A stretch of 17,464 bases of DNA from an uncultured Alphaproteobacteria bacterium (GTDB taxonomy: Bacteria; Pseudomonadota; Alphaproteobacteria; Micavibrionales; Micavibrionaceae): NCBI GenBank assembly GCA_946481105.1, contig CAMLMM010000042.1, positions 1 to 17,464 of the forward strand, written 5' to 3'. Made by a program: the position numbers and the translations under genes. This document shows positions 1 through 8,582 of the stretch, in pieces (position 1 is the first letter of the stretch; each line of letters begins with the position of its first letter). The notes under the pieces were generated by a model. The model ran no database searches and was not told where the DNA came from. It saw nothing but the letters and a program-made list of their open reading frames with translations.

Positions 1-1214
1 GTCCAGTTGCCATCAATCTTTGCTGTTCCCTGCCAGCCAATCCGCAAATCAGAACCTTCCGGAATATCGGCAATGACTTTATACGACATGGTTCCGTTTG
101 GATCTTGCGTTGCCTCATAACCAATACTGCGTATTTTGGCATCCTGACGGCTTAAAGGGGACACATTCAAATAAAATGATACACCCGAATCCAGATTAAT
201 CGGAACCATGGCATCAACAGGAACACTGATGCGCAGCCTATATTGACTGGTATCGGCAACCATCATGATGGGTTCACCTGTCTGAACAGGTTTTCCCTGC
301 AGCCTATGTGCATCGGCAAAGATGACTACGCCCTCGGCGGGGGCCATGATGTCGCCTTTTTCTTCAATCGTCCGCGCATAATCATATTGAATCTTCTTTT
401 CGGCCATTTCTGATTCAATTGTCCCAAGCTGATTCTTCTTATCCGGAGACATCAGGGCTTCACGACGCAAACGTGCCAATGAAGATTCGCTCGTCTCCAA
501 GGCCTGTTTGGCCAGATTCGCATCTGCTGAAAAGTTTGTATTCTCCATCCGGGCCAGAATTTGTCCCTTGGTAACTTTATCGCCCGGCTCCACCACAACT
601 TTCTCGATGACACCATCAAACGGGATCGTCACACGATACGCGTCTTCCGCGATAATTTCTGCCGGCGCGGTGATGGTCATGCGCACAGGGAATAAAATAA
701 GAACAATGGTCGCGACGATAATCCATTTTCGGTGTTTCGTTATATTTCTCAATCGCCGCCATATCCAGTGATGACCACGCATCGCCTGCAACGCCAGGGC
801 CACGCTGTACGGTCCGGATAATTCCTGCAATATCTGTGTTTTGGCTGCATCCGGTATCGTATCGCACTCGATCCACAAACCGCCCAGCAACCCTTCCTGA
901 CGTGTCTGCAGCCGTACCACAATAACCGGGTTTTCATTATCCGCATGTACCGTCACGGACGAAGCCGATGGTTCTTTTAAAAACCTTTTCAGCTTGGTTT
1001 CTATGGTTTGCGCATAACTACTTTTTGTATCAAGAACGGCGTTGCCCGAAATTTTTTCCAACTGTATCCGGCCATAGAGTTTATGCCAGAATATCGCCTG
1101 CTTATAGGGCACAAGCTTTTGTGTTTCATTGACGACAACATGGGCATAAGCGAGAAGACTGTTTGCTTCCTGCGCCTGACGTTCCAAGGTGAGTAAAGTC
1201 AGCAATTTTTCCAT
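1..1214 (-). CDS. HlyD-like membrane adaptor with N-terminal cytoplasmic domain (partial, 3' end off window)
   Basis: The frame is open from an ATG at 1214 to the left edge (404 codons). AAGG about 7 bases upstream overlaps the stop of the preceding adaptor. Residues 1-160 have no signal peptide and look like a cytoplasmic GAF-like domain (motif VVNETQKLVPYKQAIFW at about 27-43). A single membrane segment follows at about 164-177 (WIIVATIVLILF), preceded by the basic stretch RRLRNITKHRK. After it come an HlyD/biotinyl-lipoyl half-motif (about 197-223, FDGVIEKVVVEPGDKVTKGQIL), a coiled-coil hairpin (about 225-285), the second lipoyl half (MAPAEGVVIFADA) and the start of a beta-barrel. It is the third gene of the TolC-like/HlyD/HlyD operon. 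The architecture suggests an inner-membrane adaptor whose cytoplasmic domain senses or binds something. From memory, similar proteins are encoded next to M50-peptidase-like membrane proteins, so such a gene may lie just beyond the edge. The GAF assignment is inference. Confidence 0.8.
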   Translation of the reverse strand, partial: MEKLLTLLTLERQAQEANSLLAYAHVVVNETQKLVPYKQAIFWHKLYGRIQLEKISGNAVLDTKSSYAQTIETKLKRFLKEPSASSVTVHADNENPVIVVRLQTRQEGLLGGLWIECDTIPDAAKTQILQELSGPYSVALALQAMRGHHWIWRRLRNITKHRKWIIVATIVLILFPVRMTITAPAEIIAEDAYRVTIPFDGVIEKVVVEPGDKVTKGQILARMENTNFSADANLAKQALETSESSLARLRREALMSPDKKNQLGTIESEMAEKKIQYDYARTIEEKGDIMAPAEGVVIFADAHRLQGKPVQTGEPIMMVADTSQYRLRISVPVDAMVPINLDSGVSFYLNVSPLSRQDAKIRSIGYEATQDPNGTMSYKVIADIPEGSDLRIGWQGTAKIDGNW

Positions 1215-1222
1215 ACCAGACC

Positions 1223-2290
1223 TTACTTCTTCGCCTGCAGAAATCCTTTAACACCCGCCTTTTCAATGGCGGCAACACTCAGCGTGATTTTACCACTCAT
1301 GCCAGGCAGCAGGATATCCGAGTAATTATCGAGCGTGGCCCGCATCTGAATAGACTGGCTGACAGGATCAATTGCGCCGTAAACGCGGGTAACTTTAGCT
1401 GTATAGGTCTTTTCTGTTTCATTAATGGCAATAGTAAGGGGCGCACCCACATTGACCCAGCGCAGCCATTTTGATGGCGCCAGAAATTCCGCCTGCAACG
1501 GCTCATCGGACGCTACTTCCATCAATACGCGGTCTGTACGGGTATATTCACCGGCATTTGCCAGGCGCTTTGTCACATGGCCGTCAAACGCGGCGCGTAT
1601 AGTGCAAGCATCCAGACGCGCCTTATAAATTTTCAGCTTGGCATCGGCCTGCTTATCTTCAGTTTCGCTATTCAAACGCTCCACATCGGAAATGATATCC
1701 AGCTTGAATAATTGATTTGTGTCTGCGGCTTTTTTCTTGGTCAGGTCTTTCTGCAATCCTGCCATCTCGGCTTCGGCCTCTAGGTCAGCACAGTCATATT
1801 TCACCAGAATGTCATCTTTTTTAAAACTGTCGCCATTATCTAGGGGCACATCCGCAATGCGGCCATCCTGTGAACTCGAAATTACTGTAAATGTCTGCGG
1901 GGTCAGGATAGCATCAATTGTCAGCATATCTGTTTCCGGCTTCCAGGCGGAGCTGGAGGTCGCCGGAGTTCCGGAAGCCGGTTCCTCCTGCGCCAGTTCC
2001 TTTTCCAGTTTCTTCTGCTTGATCTCTGACAGGGTGATATGGCGTACTGGTTCCTGTTTATGCTGAACCTCGACCACATTTTCAGTTTTTTTAGCAGAAT
2101 TGAAATAAGATGAAATCCGAGCAACCTGGCTCTGCGCCTCAAACAAGGCGGCGTCATAGGCCTGCCATATACGCGACATCGTTGACTGAACTCGTTTGAC
2201 TTCAATTGGCTCATATGTATAAGCCATAGCGCAACTGCCTGTAACCAGGACAGACACAGCCAGAGCAGCAATGACAGTTTGCCTGTTCAT
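1223..2290 (-). CDS. HlyD-family periplasmic adaptor protein
   Basis: A 355-residue exported adaptor. Residues 1-24 form a signal peptide with a likely cut after AMA. C20 is preceded by TGS, a poor lipobox, so lipidation is doubtful. Residues 35-115 are polar and partly coiled (QKKLEKELAQEE). The first lipoyl half is at about 138-166 (SSQDGRIADVPLDNGDSF), the alpha-hairpin at about 168-228, the second lipoyl half at about 230-258 (IRAAFDGHVTKRLANAGEYT), and beta-barrel and membrane-proximal strands follow to the end. Cysteines C167 and C229 flank the hairpin. The start ATG overlaps the stop of the TolC-like gene by one base (TAATG), implying coupled translation. It probably bridges the TolC-like channel and an inner-membrane partner. 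The substrate cannot be read from the sequence. Confidence 0.87.
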   Translation of the reverse strand: MNRQTVIAALAVSVLVTGSCAMAYTYEPIEVKRVQSTMSRIWQAYDAALFEAQSQVARISSYFNSAKKTENVVEVQHKQEPVRHITLSEIKQKKLEKELAQEEPASGTPATSSSAWKPETDMLTIDAILTPQTFTVISSSQDGRIADVPLDNGDSFKKDDILVKYDCADLEAEAEMAGLQKDLTKKKAADTNQLFKLDIISDVERLNSETEDKQADAKLKIYKARLDACTIRAAFDGHVTKRLANAGEYTRTDRVLMEVASDEPLQAEFLAPSKWLRWVNVGAPLTIAINETEKTYTAKVTRVYGAIDPVSQSIQMRATLDNYSDILLPGMSGKITLSVAAIEKAGVKGFLQAKK

Positions 2291-3716
2291 TACGTTCCCT
2301 TGCCTCCGCCTGTCAAATTCTGCCCGAGCGTATTGATCATGGCGGCAGTAGCATCCTGGTAATCAGCATGAGCCGCCTGCATACGCAGATTATTGACCTG
2401 CGAGTCAATGCGCGCCAGCAGGCTGTCGGCCTTTGAAACCTGTCCTATTTTACTTTTCGCATTCAGGACCTTGGTGCGGGTCGCGGCATTCTGATAAGCT
2501 TGCAACGCATGATTATAGACGGCCTGACTGTTCTTTAGCCGGGTACGACCGATATGCACCTGCGCGAGGATGGCCGCGTTCAGCGCCTGACGGCGTGCAT
2601 CGGCGACATCCTGCTTGGCTTCTGCAGCTTTATAGCGCGCCGGCAAGGTAAATATATTCAGGATGTTTTGAACGATATTGCCCGTCAGGCTGGTCCATTC
2701 CGATTCCTGAAGGAAACTATTGCTGTCCGTATTGTACGAGAAGAGCAGGCTGGCCCCCGGAAATGTTTTGAATACCTCGCGCCGTGTGTTTTGAATGGCC
2801 ACATTTCGTTGCAGAACTTCTTCACGCATCTCAGGGCGGTTCTTGAGGGCCTGCAATTCCTGATCCGCTATTTTTGTCTGTAACAATTTTCTGCCACGGC
2901 CATCATCAACAGGTTTCGTTAAAATAATCTCGGTTGTCTGCGGAATTGACAGCAGGCCCTTCAAATCGGCAGATGCCTGACTCAGGCCAATCTGCAATTC
3001 TTCAAGAATGCGCTGCCGATCATGGATCAGGGCGATTTTTTCGCTTGCCTCATCGGATGACAATAAATTTTTATCAATTGCCTGATTAATATGTAGATAT
3101 TGACTATCGCTTTCATTCAGCAGCGCCCGTGTCGTGTCAATGGTGTTCTGGAACGCCCAGGCGCGCCAATAGGCGGCATAAACATCCCGCTCAATATTCT
3201 GAATGACCTTGCTGTAACGTTCCTGCGTAATCTTTGTCTGTTCACTGGCCGTTTCGGCCTGTGCCATGGCGAGGGCCGCATCCAGCAAATTCCAGCTTGT
3301 CTGCACCTCCGATACCCGGCGCAGACGGTCGGTGGACTGGGATGGCTCCAAAGATTGCAAGCCGCTGATAACCGACACGCTGGACGATGCGCCGTCATTA
3401 TTGCGGCGGACAAACCCGCGTGAGGCGGTCAGACTTGGCAAAGCCGCCAGTTTTTCCAGCGTAACATTCCCTTCCTGCGATAATATTTCCATAGCGGCTA
3501 CGCGCGCATCCAAATTGGCATCCACGCCGCGCGCCAGCGCATCCGGTAAAGTCAGCGTAATTTTCTGTTCGGGCGTTGGGCTGATTCGATCGGTGCGGAG
3601 TATATCTTCATGTTTCGCTGTATCGAGGTCAGCCGTCTGCGCACCGCAGGCGCAGAGCAGGACAGAGAGCGCCCCCAGAAGTGCAGGTCGCAGGATTTTT
3701 ATTGAATATGCAAACA
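2290..3716 (-). CDS. TolC-like outer-membrane efflux lipoprotein
   Basis: I chose the ATG at 3716 (475 residues); a GTG three codons upstream (3726) is the alternative. A short signal peptide ends in the lipobox L21-C22-A23-C24, so the mature protein is probably lipidated on C24, as in the OprM/NodT type of outer-membrane factor. The rest is long amphipathic helices with the two-repeat OEP pattern: repeat 1 starts near ITLTLPDALARGVDANLDARVAAMEI, repeat 2 near ALKNRPEMREEVLQRNVAIQNTRREVFKTFPGASL. The C-terminal end is helical (TKVLNAKSKIGQVSKADSLLARIDSQ). It would form the trimeric exit channel. It is the first gene of the operon with two HlyD-like adaptors and has its own promoter. It also lies directly downstream of the MFP-RND pair, which has no outer-membrane factor of its own here, so it could serve both. 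Confidence 0.88.
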
Positions 3717-3731
3717 TAAGAATCACAGAAT

Positions 3732-3745
3732 GGCGCGAATGCGCC
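3732..3745 (-). other. Small GC hairpin in the 5' leader of the TolC-like gene
   Basis: GGCGC and GCGCC pair around a 4-base loop. The hairpin lies between the predicted transcription start (about 3746) and the ATG at 3716. No clear Shine-Dalgarno sequence is visible here. A stable five-GC-pair hairpin in so short a leader could affect mRNA stability or ribosome access. This is inference. Confidence 0.35.
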
Positions 3746-3752
3746 CCTGTGG

Positions 3753-3781
3753 ATTGTATCGTAATTTTATAATTGATTCAA
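3753..3781 (-). promoter_or_regulatory. Sigma-70-type promoter for the TolC-HlyD-HlyD operon
   Basis: Read on the minus strand, TTGAAT (3781-3776), 17 bases, then TACAAT (3758-3753): both hexamers are close to consensus with ideal spacing. The start of transcription would fall near 3746, about 30 bases before the ATG at 3716. The -35 box lies within the 13-base palindrome AATTGA-T-TCAATT (3771-3783), a possible operator. Confidence 0.6.
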
Positions 3782-3830
3782 TTATCTAGGAAAAATATTA
3801 TGTCAAATTTACTGTGGATAAAATAAGGGA

Positions 3831-6800
3831 TTAGACATGGGATGGTTTAAATTTGCGCACCACCCAGCTTTCAAAACGCTGGATATACGTAAACGTCACC
3901 GGCACCACCAGCAGACTCAGGGCCGTTGACGTGACCAGACCGCCAATCACGGCAATCGCCATTGGCTGGCGGAAACTCGGGTCGCCACCGAAACCAAGGG
4001 CCACGGGTGTCATCCCCGCAATCATGGCAATCGTCGTCATGACAATCGGGCGCGCACGTTTATGGCAGGCATCAATGACAGCATCACGTGGAGTCATGCC
4101 ACGGTCGCGCATACTCACAATCGTGTATTCAACCAGCAGGATTGAGTTTTTGGTAACGACTCCCATCAGCATCACGATACCGATCAGCGTCGGCAGGTTC
4201 ATTTCGCCATTGGTAATCAGCAGGGCAATAACCGATCCGCCAAATGACAGCGGCAAGGCTGAAATAATCGTGACCGGCTGCAGAAAATCTTTAAACAGCA
4301 GGATAAGCACGCACAACACACACGATATACCCGTCAGCATGGCAATTCCGAAACCGGTAAAAAGCTCCATCATGATCTCGGCATCACCGGTTTGGATTAA
4401 ATTGACATTGCTCGGACGATTCTTGATCGACGGTAATTCCATGGCATCTTCCAATGCCTTGCCCAGCGCCTGCCCGCCCAGATCGGCGCTAACTGTCACA
4501 TAACGGTTGCGGTCATACCGGTCAATCTGTGATGGTCCTGTACTCATGGATATATCGGCAATGGATGACAATGCCGTGGTGCCGTTGCGTGTGGGCACGC
4601 GCAGATTGGCTATCGTGTTGATATCCTGGCGCGCTTTGTCGGCGACACGCACACGAACATATATCTGGCGATTATCAAGATTCAGCTTGGACAATTGCGC
4701 ATCAAAATCGCCCGTCGTCGCCACGCGGACCACATCCCCAATGGTTTCCGTTGAAACCCCCAATTCCGCAGCCCGCTCCATGTTGGGGCGAATAATGATT
4801 TCCGGGCGCTGCAGGCTGGCGGTTGAACTGATATTGCTCAAGGTTGGAATGGAACGCAGGTCGCGCTCAAGTTTCTGCGCGGTGGAGTTCAGGGCTTCAG
4901 CATAATCGCTCGAAAGAATAATCGACAGCTTCTCTCCGACATTCCCGGTCCCCAGTGCAAAACGCGCCCCGGCGATATTCTTCAGCCGCGCACGAATGTT
5001 ATTTTCGATGTCCGTCTGGCTGGGACGCTCGCCGCGGGGCAAAAACTGGACGGTGATGGTCGCCTTGCGCACTTCGCCCGCCTGCATCTGCCCGCCATTG
5101 ATCATCTGGGCAACGCCGACAGCAGAAAATATATGCTCAATGCCCTCAACATCCTGAATGGCCTTTCGTACATTCTCGGTGATATTCACACTGTCTTTCA
5201 GGCTGCTGCCGGGGGGCAATTCCATATTGATCATCGTAAAGCCGATATCCGATGCAGGAACGAACCCGGCTGGCAGTTTTCCGGCCAGGACAAACGTCGT
5301 TACCAGGAACAGCAAAGCAAACGTCATCGTCGATTTCATATGCCCCAGGCACCAGCGTACCAGGGCCAGATATTTCGTCATGATCCAGCCGTCTGGTCGG
5401 TGTGGCTGAACTTCATCTTTCATGAAATAGACGGCCATAACGGGAGTTAATAAGCGCGCCACCAGTAGCGACGCCATAACCGAAATAACAATCGTCCAGC
5501 CGAACTGCTTGAAGAACAGTCCCGACACCCCGGACATCAGCGACGTCGGCAGGAATACGACCACCAGCGTCAATGTGGTGGCAATCACCGCCATGGCGAT
5601 TTCATTCACCGCATCCGTGGCTGCTTCGCGGATGGATTTTCCCATCTGCTTATGACGGGCAATATTTTCGATTTCAACAATCGCATCGTCGACCAGAATA
5701 CCGACCACAACCGCCTGCGCCAGAAGCGTTAATGTATTCAGGGAATAGCCCAGCCATTCCATGGCGGCAAACGTTGGGATCATGGAAAGGGGCAAAGCTG
5801 CCGCCGAAATCAGTGTAGCCCGCCAGTCACGCAGGAAAAACCACACCACCAGAACCGCAAGGAATGCGCCTTCATAAAGCATATCCATGGAACCACGGTA
5901 CTGCTCCATTGTATAATCAACTGTATTGCTGACTTCCGTAAATTTTAAACCCGGATGCGTATCCTCAAGTTTTTTAAGGGCTTCCGCGACCGATTCTGCA
6001 ATCTTTGTCTCATCAAACCCTTTGGAACGAAAAATCTGGAACCCGACAGCAGGCTTCCCGTCAAGCAACGCTGCCTGCGCCGCATCCGCGTATGTATCGG
6101 ATATGTCCGCGACCTGATCCAGCCGTATATGGCGGCCATCGGCCAGTGAGATAGATAATGCCTTTAAATCCGAGGCCTGTTTTACGGTGGCAATGGTCCG
6201 CACCGACTGCTCTACCTGCCCAAGCTGCCCCCGTCCCCCCGATGATTCCACCTGAATGGATTTCAGCGCATGCGAAATATCATTGGCGGTAACGTTGAGC
6301 GCCGCCATGCGCACCGGATCGACTTCAACCCGGACTTCCCGATTGACACCGCCCAGACGATCAAATTGCCCTACCCCTTTAACGCCCAGCAATGTCTTGC
6401 TGATTTTGTCATCGATAAACCAGGACAGGTCGGTTTCATTCATGCGTTCCGACGTAACAGAATAAGTAATAAGCGGCGCGCCACCGATATTGACCGCCGA
6501 CACCGTGGGCGGCAAAAGGTCCGTCGGCAAATCGGAACGCACCTGATCGACGGCATCCTTGGTTTCGATCAGCGCGTCTGAAAGCTCCTTTTCAAGCACA
6601 AACTCGGCAATAATCGTTACCTGACCATCGGTAATCGACGTCATGATATGCTTAATACCGGACAAGGTCGCTATCGAGTTTTCAACCTTGCGGGCCACTT
6701 CGGTTTCCAGCTGAGCCGGTGCGGCGCCAGGAAGGGACAGCGACACATTGATTGTCGGCAGTTCTATGTCGGGGAAGTTTTGGATAGGCAGGTTGCGAAA

Positions 6801-6884
6801 GCCATACAGCCCCGCAAATGTCATCATTATAAAGAACAGAATGGCCGGAATAGGATTCTTGATCGACCAGGTGGCGAAGTTCAT
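3831..6884 (-). CDS. RND-family multidrug-type efflux pump, inner-membrane transporter
   Basis: 1017 residues, the usual length for an AcrB/MdtB-like HAE-1 RND pump. The N-terminus FATWSIKNPIPAILFFIMM begins TM1, followed by the periplasmic porter start GFRNLPIQNFPDIELPTINV. TM2-TM6 lie at about 335-475. The proton-relay aspartates are visible in TM4 (GILVDDAIVEIENI, D399-D400), and the relay lysine in TM10 (MGVVTKNSILLVEY, K912). A second porter region and TM7-TM12 complete the duplicated fold, ending near VPVTFTYIQRFESWVVRKFKP. All key residues are present, so it should be active as a proton-driven trimer. It starts 3 bases after the MFP stop, with AGGA about 9 bases upstream. Its drug or lipid specificity cannot be told from sequence. 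Confidence 0.93.
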   Translation of the reverse strand: MNFATWSIKNPIPAILFFIMMTFAGLYGFRNLPIQNFPDIELPTINVSLSLPGAAPAQLETEVARKVENSIATLSGIKHIMTSITDGQVTIIAEFVLEKELSDALIETKDAVDQVRSDLPTDLLPPTVSAVNIGGAPLITYSVTSERMNETDLSWFIDDKISKTLLGVKGVGQFDRLGGVNREVRVEVDPVRMAALNVTANDISHALKSIQVESSGGRGQLGQVEQSVRTIATVKQASDLKALSISLADGRHIRLDQVADISDTYADAAQAALLDGKPAVGFQIFRSKGFDETKIAESVAEALKKLEDTHPGLKFTEVSNTVDYTMEQYRGSMDMLYEGAFLAVLVVWFFLRDWRATLISAAALPLSMIPTFAAMEWLGYSLNTLTLLAQAVVVGILVDDAIVEIENIARHKQMGKSIREAATDAVNEIAMAVIATTLTLVVVFLPTSLMSGVSGLFFKQFGWTIVISVMASLLVARLLTPVMAVYFMKDEVQPHRPDGWIMTKYLALVRWCLGHMKSTMTFALLFLVTTFVLAGKLPAGFVPASDIGFTMINMELPPGSSLKDSVNITENVRKAIQDVEGIEHIFSAVGVAQMINGGQMQAGEVRKATITVQFLPRGERPSQTDIENNIRARLKNIAGARFALGTGNVGEKLSIILSSDYAEALNSTAQKLERDLRSIPTLSNISSTASLQRPEIIIRPNMERAAELGVSTETIGDVVRVATTGDFDAQLSKLNLDNRQIYVRVRVADKARQDINTIANLRVPTRNGTTALSSIADISMSTGPSQIDRYDRNRYVTVSADLGGQALGKALEDAMELPSIKNRPSNVNLIQTGDAEIMMELFTGFGIAMLTGISCVLCVLILLFKDFLQPVTIISALPLSFGGSVIALLITNGEMNLPTLIGIVMLMGVVTKNSILLVEYTIVSMRDRGMTPRDAVIDACHKRARPIVMTTIAMIAGMTPVALGFGGDPSFRQPMAIAVIGGLVTSTALSLLVVPVTFTYIQRFESWVVRKFKPSHV

Positions 6885-6887
6885 TAT

Positions 6888-8003
6888 TTATTTTCCTGCT
6901 GCATTACTGGCTACCGTATCATTCGTAATCTGGACTATGTCCCCGTCATTCAGGAACCCGGCCCCGTCAACCGCCAGAACATCCTGCTGCTCCACACCTG
7001 TCAGAATTTCTGCTTTATCATCACGATGACGGCCGACCGTTACCTGGGCCATGGCAACTTTCGCGCGGCCTGTATTTTTATCGAGTTTGAACACATAGTT
7101 CTGACCATCGCGGATAACCACGCTCTTGGCAGGCACAATAACGGCCGTAGTCCTGTCAAAAGCGATATCGCCGGTGGCATACATACCTGCGAGGGCCGAA
7201 CTGCCAATAGGCAGGTCGGCATATACTGTCCCCATGCGCGATGCGTCATCCAGCGATGGGGCAACCTGGCGCACTTTGGCGTCGACTGTCCTTCCATCCG
7301 GCAATGTTAATGTAACGGCCTGATCCGGTTTAACACGCGTCATCTGTGCGGCGGTGAATTGTCCGCGCCATTCAAGACGGTCCTGGCAGATAAGGCGGAA
7401 CAGTTCCTGCCCGACACTTGCCACCATACCCATACTTGCCATACGGGCGCTGATCGTCCCGTCATCCGGCGCAATGATATCCGCATTGCGTACTTCGATA
7501 TCTTTGGCGTCCAGTTGCGCCTTGGCGATTTTAGCCTGGGTGACATAGGCCGTTATCTGCTGCGCACTCATGGCGTCCGTGTCTTTCATTTTCACGGCGC
7601 GGGTCCGGTCTGACTCGGCTTTTTGATAGGCGGCTTGTAATTCGGCCTGCTGCGCCAGAAGCGTTTCTTTATTGAACCGCGCTAACACCTGCCCCTTGGT
7701 GACTTTATCACCGACATTGACATTAAGTTCGATAAGACGCTGCCCGTTAATCTCGCTGCCTATACTGGCTTCCTGCCATGCGGCGATCGCGCCGGAGCCC
7801 GTGACCGTTTCCGCCCAGTCTGCTTGCTGGGGGCTGGCGATACTGACCGTCATGGCAGCAGCGGCTTCAGGCTTGGGCGTATCGTCACCTTCCGCCTGGG
7901 TCATAACCCCTGCCGCCAAAAGCATCATAAGAATAAAGGTGATTGCGACTTTATTTTTTGTTCGCAGGGGGATATTCCCCAGGAATCCTGATTTTTCCGA
8001 CAT
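6888..8003 (-). CDS. RND efflux membrane-fusion protein (periplasmic adaptor)
   Basis: 371 residues. A single N-terminal hydrophobic segment (about 18-36, VAITFILMMLLAAGVM) acts as an anchor or signal; there is no lipobox. The barrel-sandwich half-motif is at about 78-110 (ASIGSEINGQRLIELNVNVGDKVTKGQVLARF), the coiled-coil hairpin at about 112-170, the second lipoyl half at about 175-205 (APDDGTISARMASMGMVASVGQ), then beta-barrel and membrane-proximal domains (IVPAKSVVIRDGQNYVFKL). It is the first gene of a two-gene operon with the RND pump and links that pump to an outer-membrane channel. ACGGA lies about 9 bases before the ATG. In the leader, ATCCG (8010-8014) can pair with nearby CGGAT, a weak hint only. 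No regulator gene is adjacent. Confidence 0.92.
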   Translation of the reverse strand: MSEKSGFLGNIPLRTKNKVAITFILMMLLAAGVMTQAEGDDTPKPEAAAAMTVSIASPQQADWAETVTGSGAIAAWQEASIGSEINGQRLIELNVNVGDKVTKGQVLARFNKETLLAQQAELQAAYQKAESDRTRAVKMKDTDAMSAQQITAYVTQAKIAKAQLDAKDIEVRNADIIAPDDGTISARMASMGMVASVGQELFRLICQDRLEWRGQFTAAQMTRVKPDQAVTLTLPDGRTVDAKVRQVAPSLDDASRMGTVYADLPIGSSALAGMYATGDIAFDRTTAVIVPAKSVVIRDGQNYVFKLDKNTGRAKVAMAQVTVGRHRDDKAEILTGVEQQDVLAVDGAGFLNDGDIVQITNDTVASNAAGK

Positions 8004-8131
8004 AAATTTATCCGTTTAATTTTTATACGCGGATGATATAGACCGTCGCCACGGAATAGCATCCCTAACTGCCGGATTAACTTACAAAAATTTTAAAATG
8101 AAGGATATAGAAAGGAAAAACTTATCAGGAT

Positions 8132-8530
8132 TTATGAATCCAGCGCGTCCAGCAGCGTGTTCTGCATCTCCAACCCGGTGCGCAACGCCTGAGCATTTGC
8201 TTTATAGGCATGTTCCGCCACCTTGATATTGACCAGTTCTTCGTCAAGATTAACGTTCGGGGAATTAACCATACCATCGGCATTGGCAAAGGGTGAATCA
8301 GGCTCGAAACTCGGACTGAAAGGCGGATTCCGGTTCAAAACCACCGTTTCCACGCCGGAACCATTGCCAATAGACTTGGTTAGCGTTGTTTTGGCGGCAT
8401 ATGCCTGGTTTGGATTATTGGGATCAAGCGAACCGGTGCTATCCGCATTGACGATGTTTTCCGTAGCGACAGCCACTTTTTTTGACTGCGCCATTAATCC
8501 GGACAACGATGTCGAAACCGGGTTTATCAT
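8132..8530 (-). CDS. Orphan FlgC-like flagellar rod protein
   Basis: 132 residues, close to the usual FlgC length. The N-terminus MINPVSTSLSGLMAQSKKVAVATENIVNADSTG matches the rod/hook N-terminal helix with its N-x-AN-x-x-T motif, here NIVNADSTG. The middle FEPDSPFANADGMVNSPNVNLDEELVNI is the FlgC-type segment before the C-terminal helix (PDG-x-V-x-x-PNVN). The C-terminus HAYKANAQALRTGLEMQNTLLDAL is the conserved rod C-terminal helix. In the family these helices build the proximal rod in the periplasm. No other flagellar gene is in the window, so it is either a relocated flagellar gene or a paralogue with another use. It diverges from a secreted-protein gene across 52 AT-rich bases. No convincing ribosome-binding site is seen before the ATG. 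Confidence 0.78.
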   Translation of the reverse strand: MINPVSTSLSGLMAQSKKVAVATENIVNADSTGSLDPNNPNQAYAAKTTLTKSIGNGSGVETVVLNRNPPFSPSFEPDSPFANADGMVNSPNVNLDEELVNIKVAEHAYKANAQALRTGLEMQNTLLDALDS

Positions 8531-8582
8531 TTTATTAATATATCATAGTATAGATTAACAAATAGATTACGGGTAAAAGCAT

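Noticed and set aside
508..946. Several short ORFs on both strands at 508-771, 616-876 and 749-946
   Set aside because: They are out of frame with the adaptor gene, which reads continuously from 1214 to the left edge with HlyD motifs.
3759..3770. 12-base repeat TCGTAATTTTAT, also at 14516-14527, with a partial match near 16615
   Set aside because: The copies lie in AT-rich intergenic DNA, in different positions relative to genes, and are most likely coincidence.
8128..8141. Hairpin GGATT-TATG-AATCC at the end of the FlgC-like gene
   Set aside because: It has only five pairs, and on the minus strand the T run is delayed and short; too weak to call a terminator.
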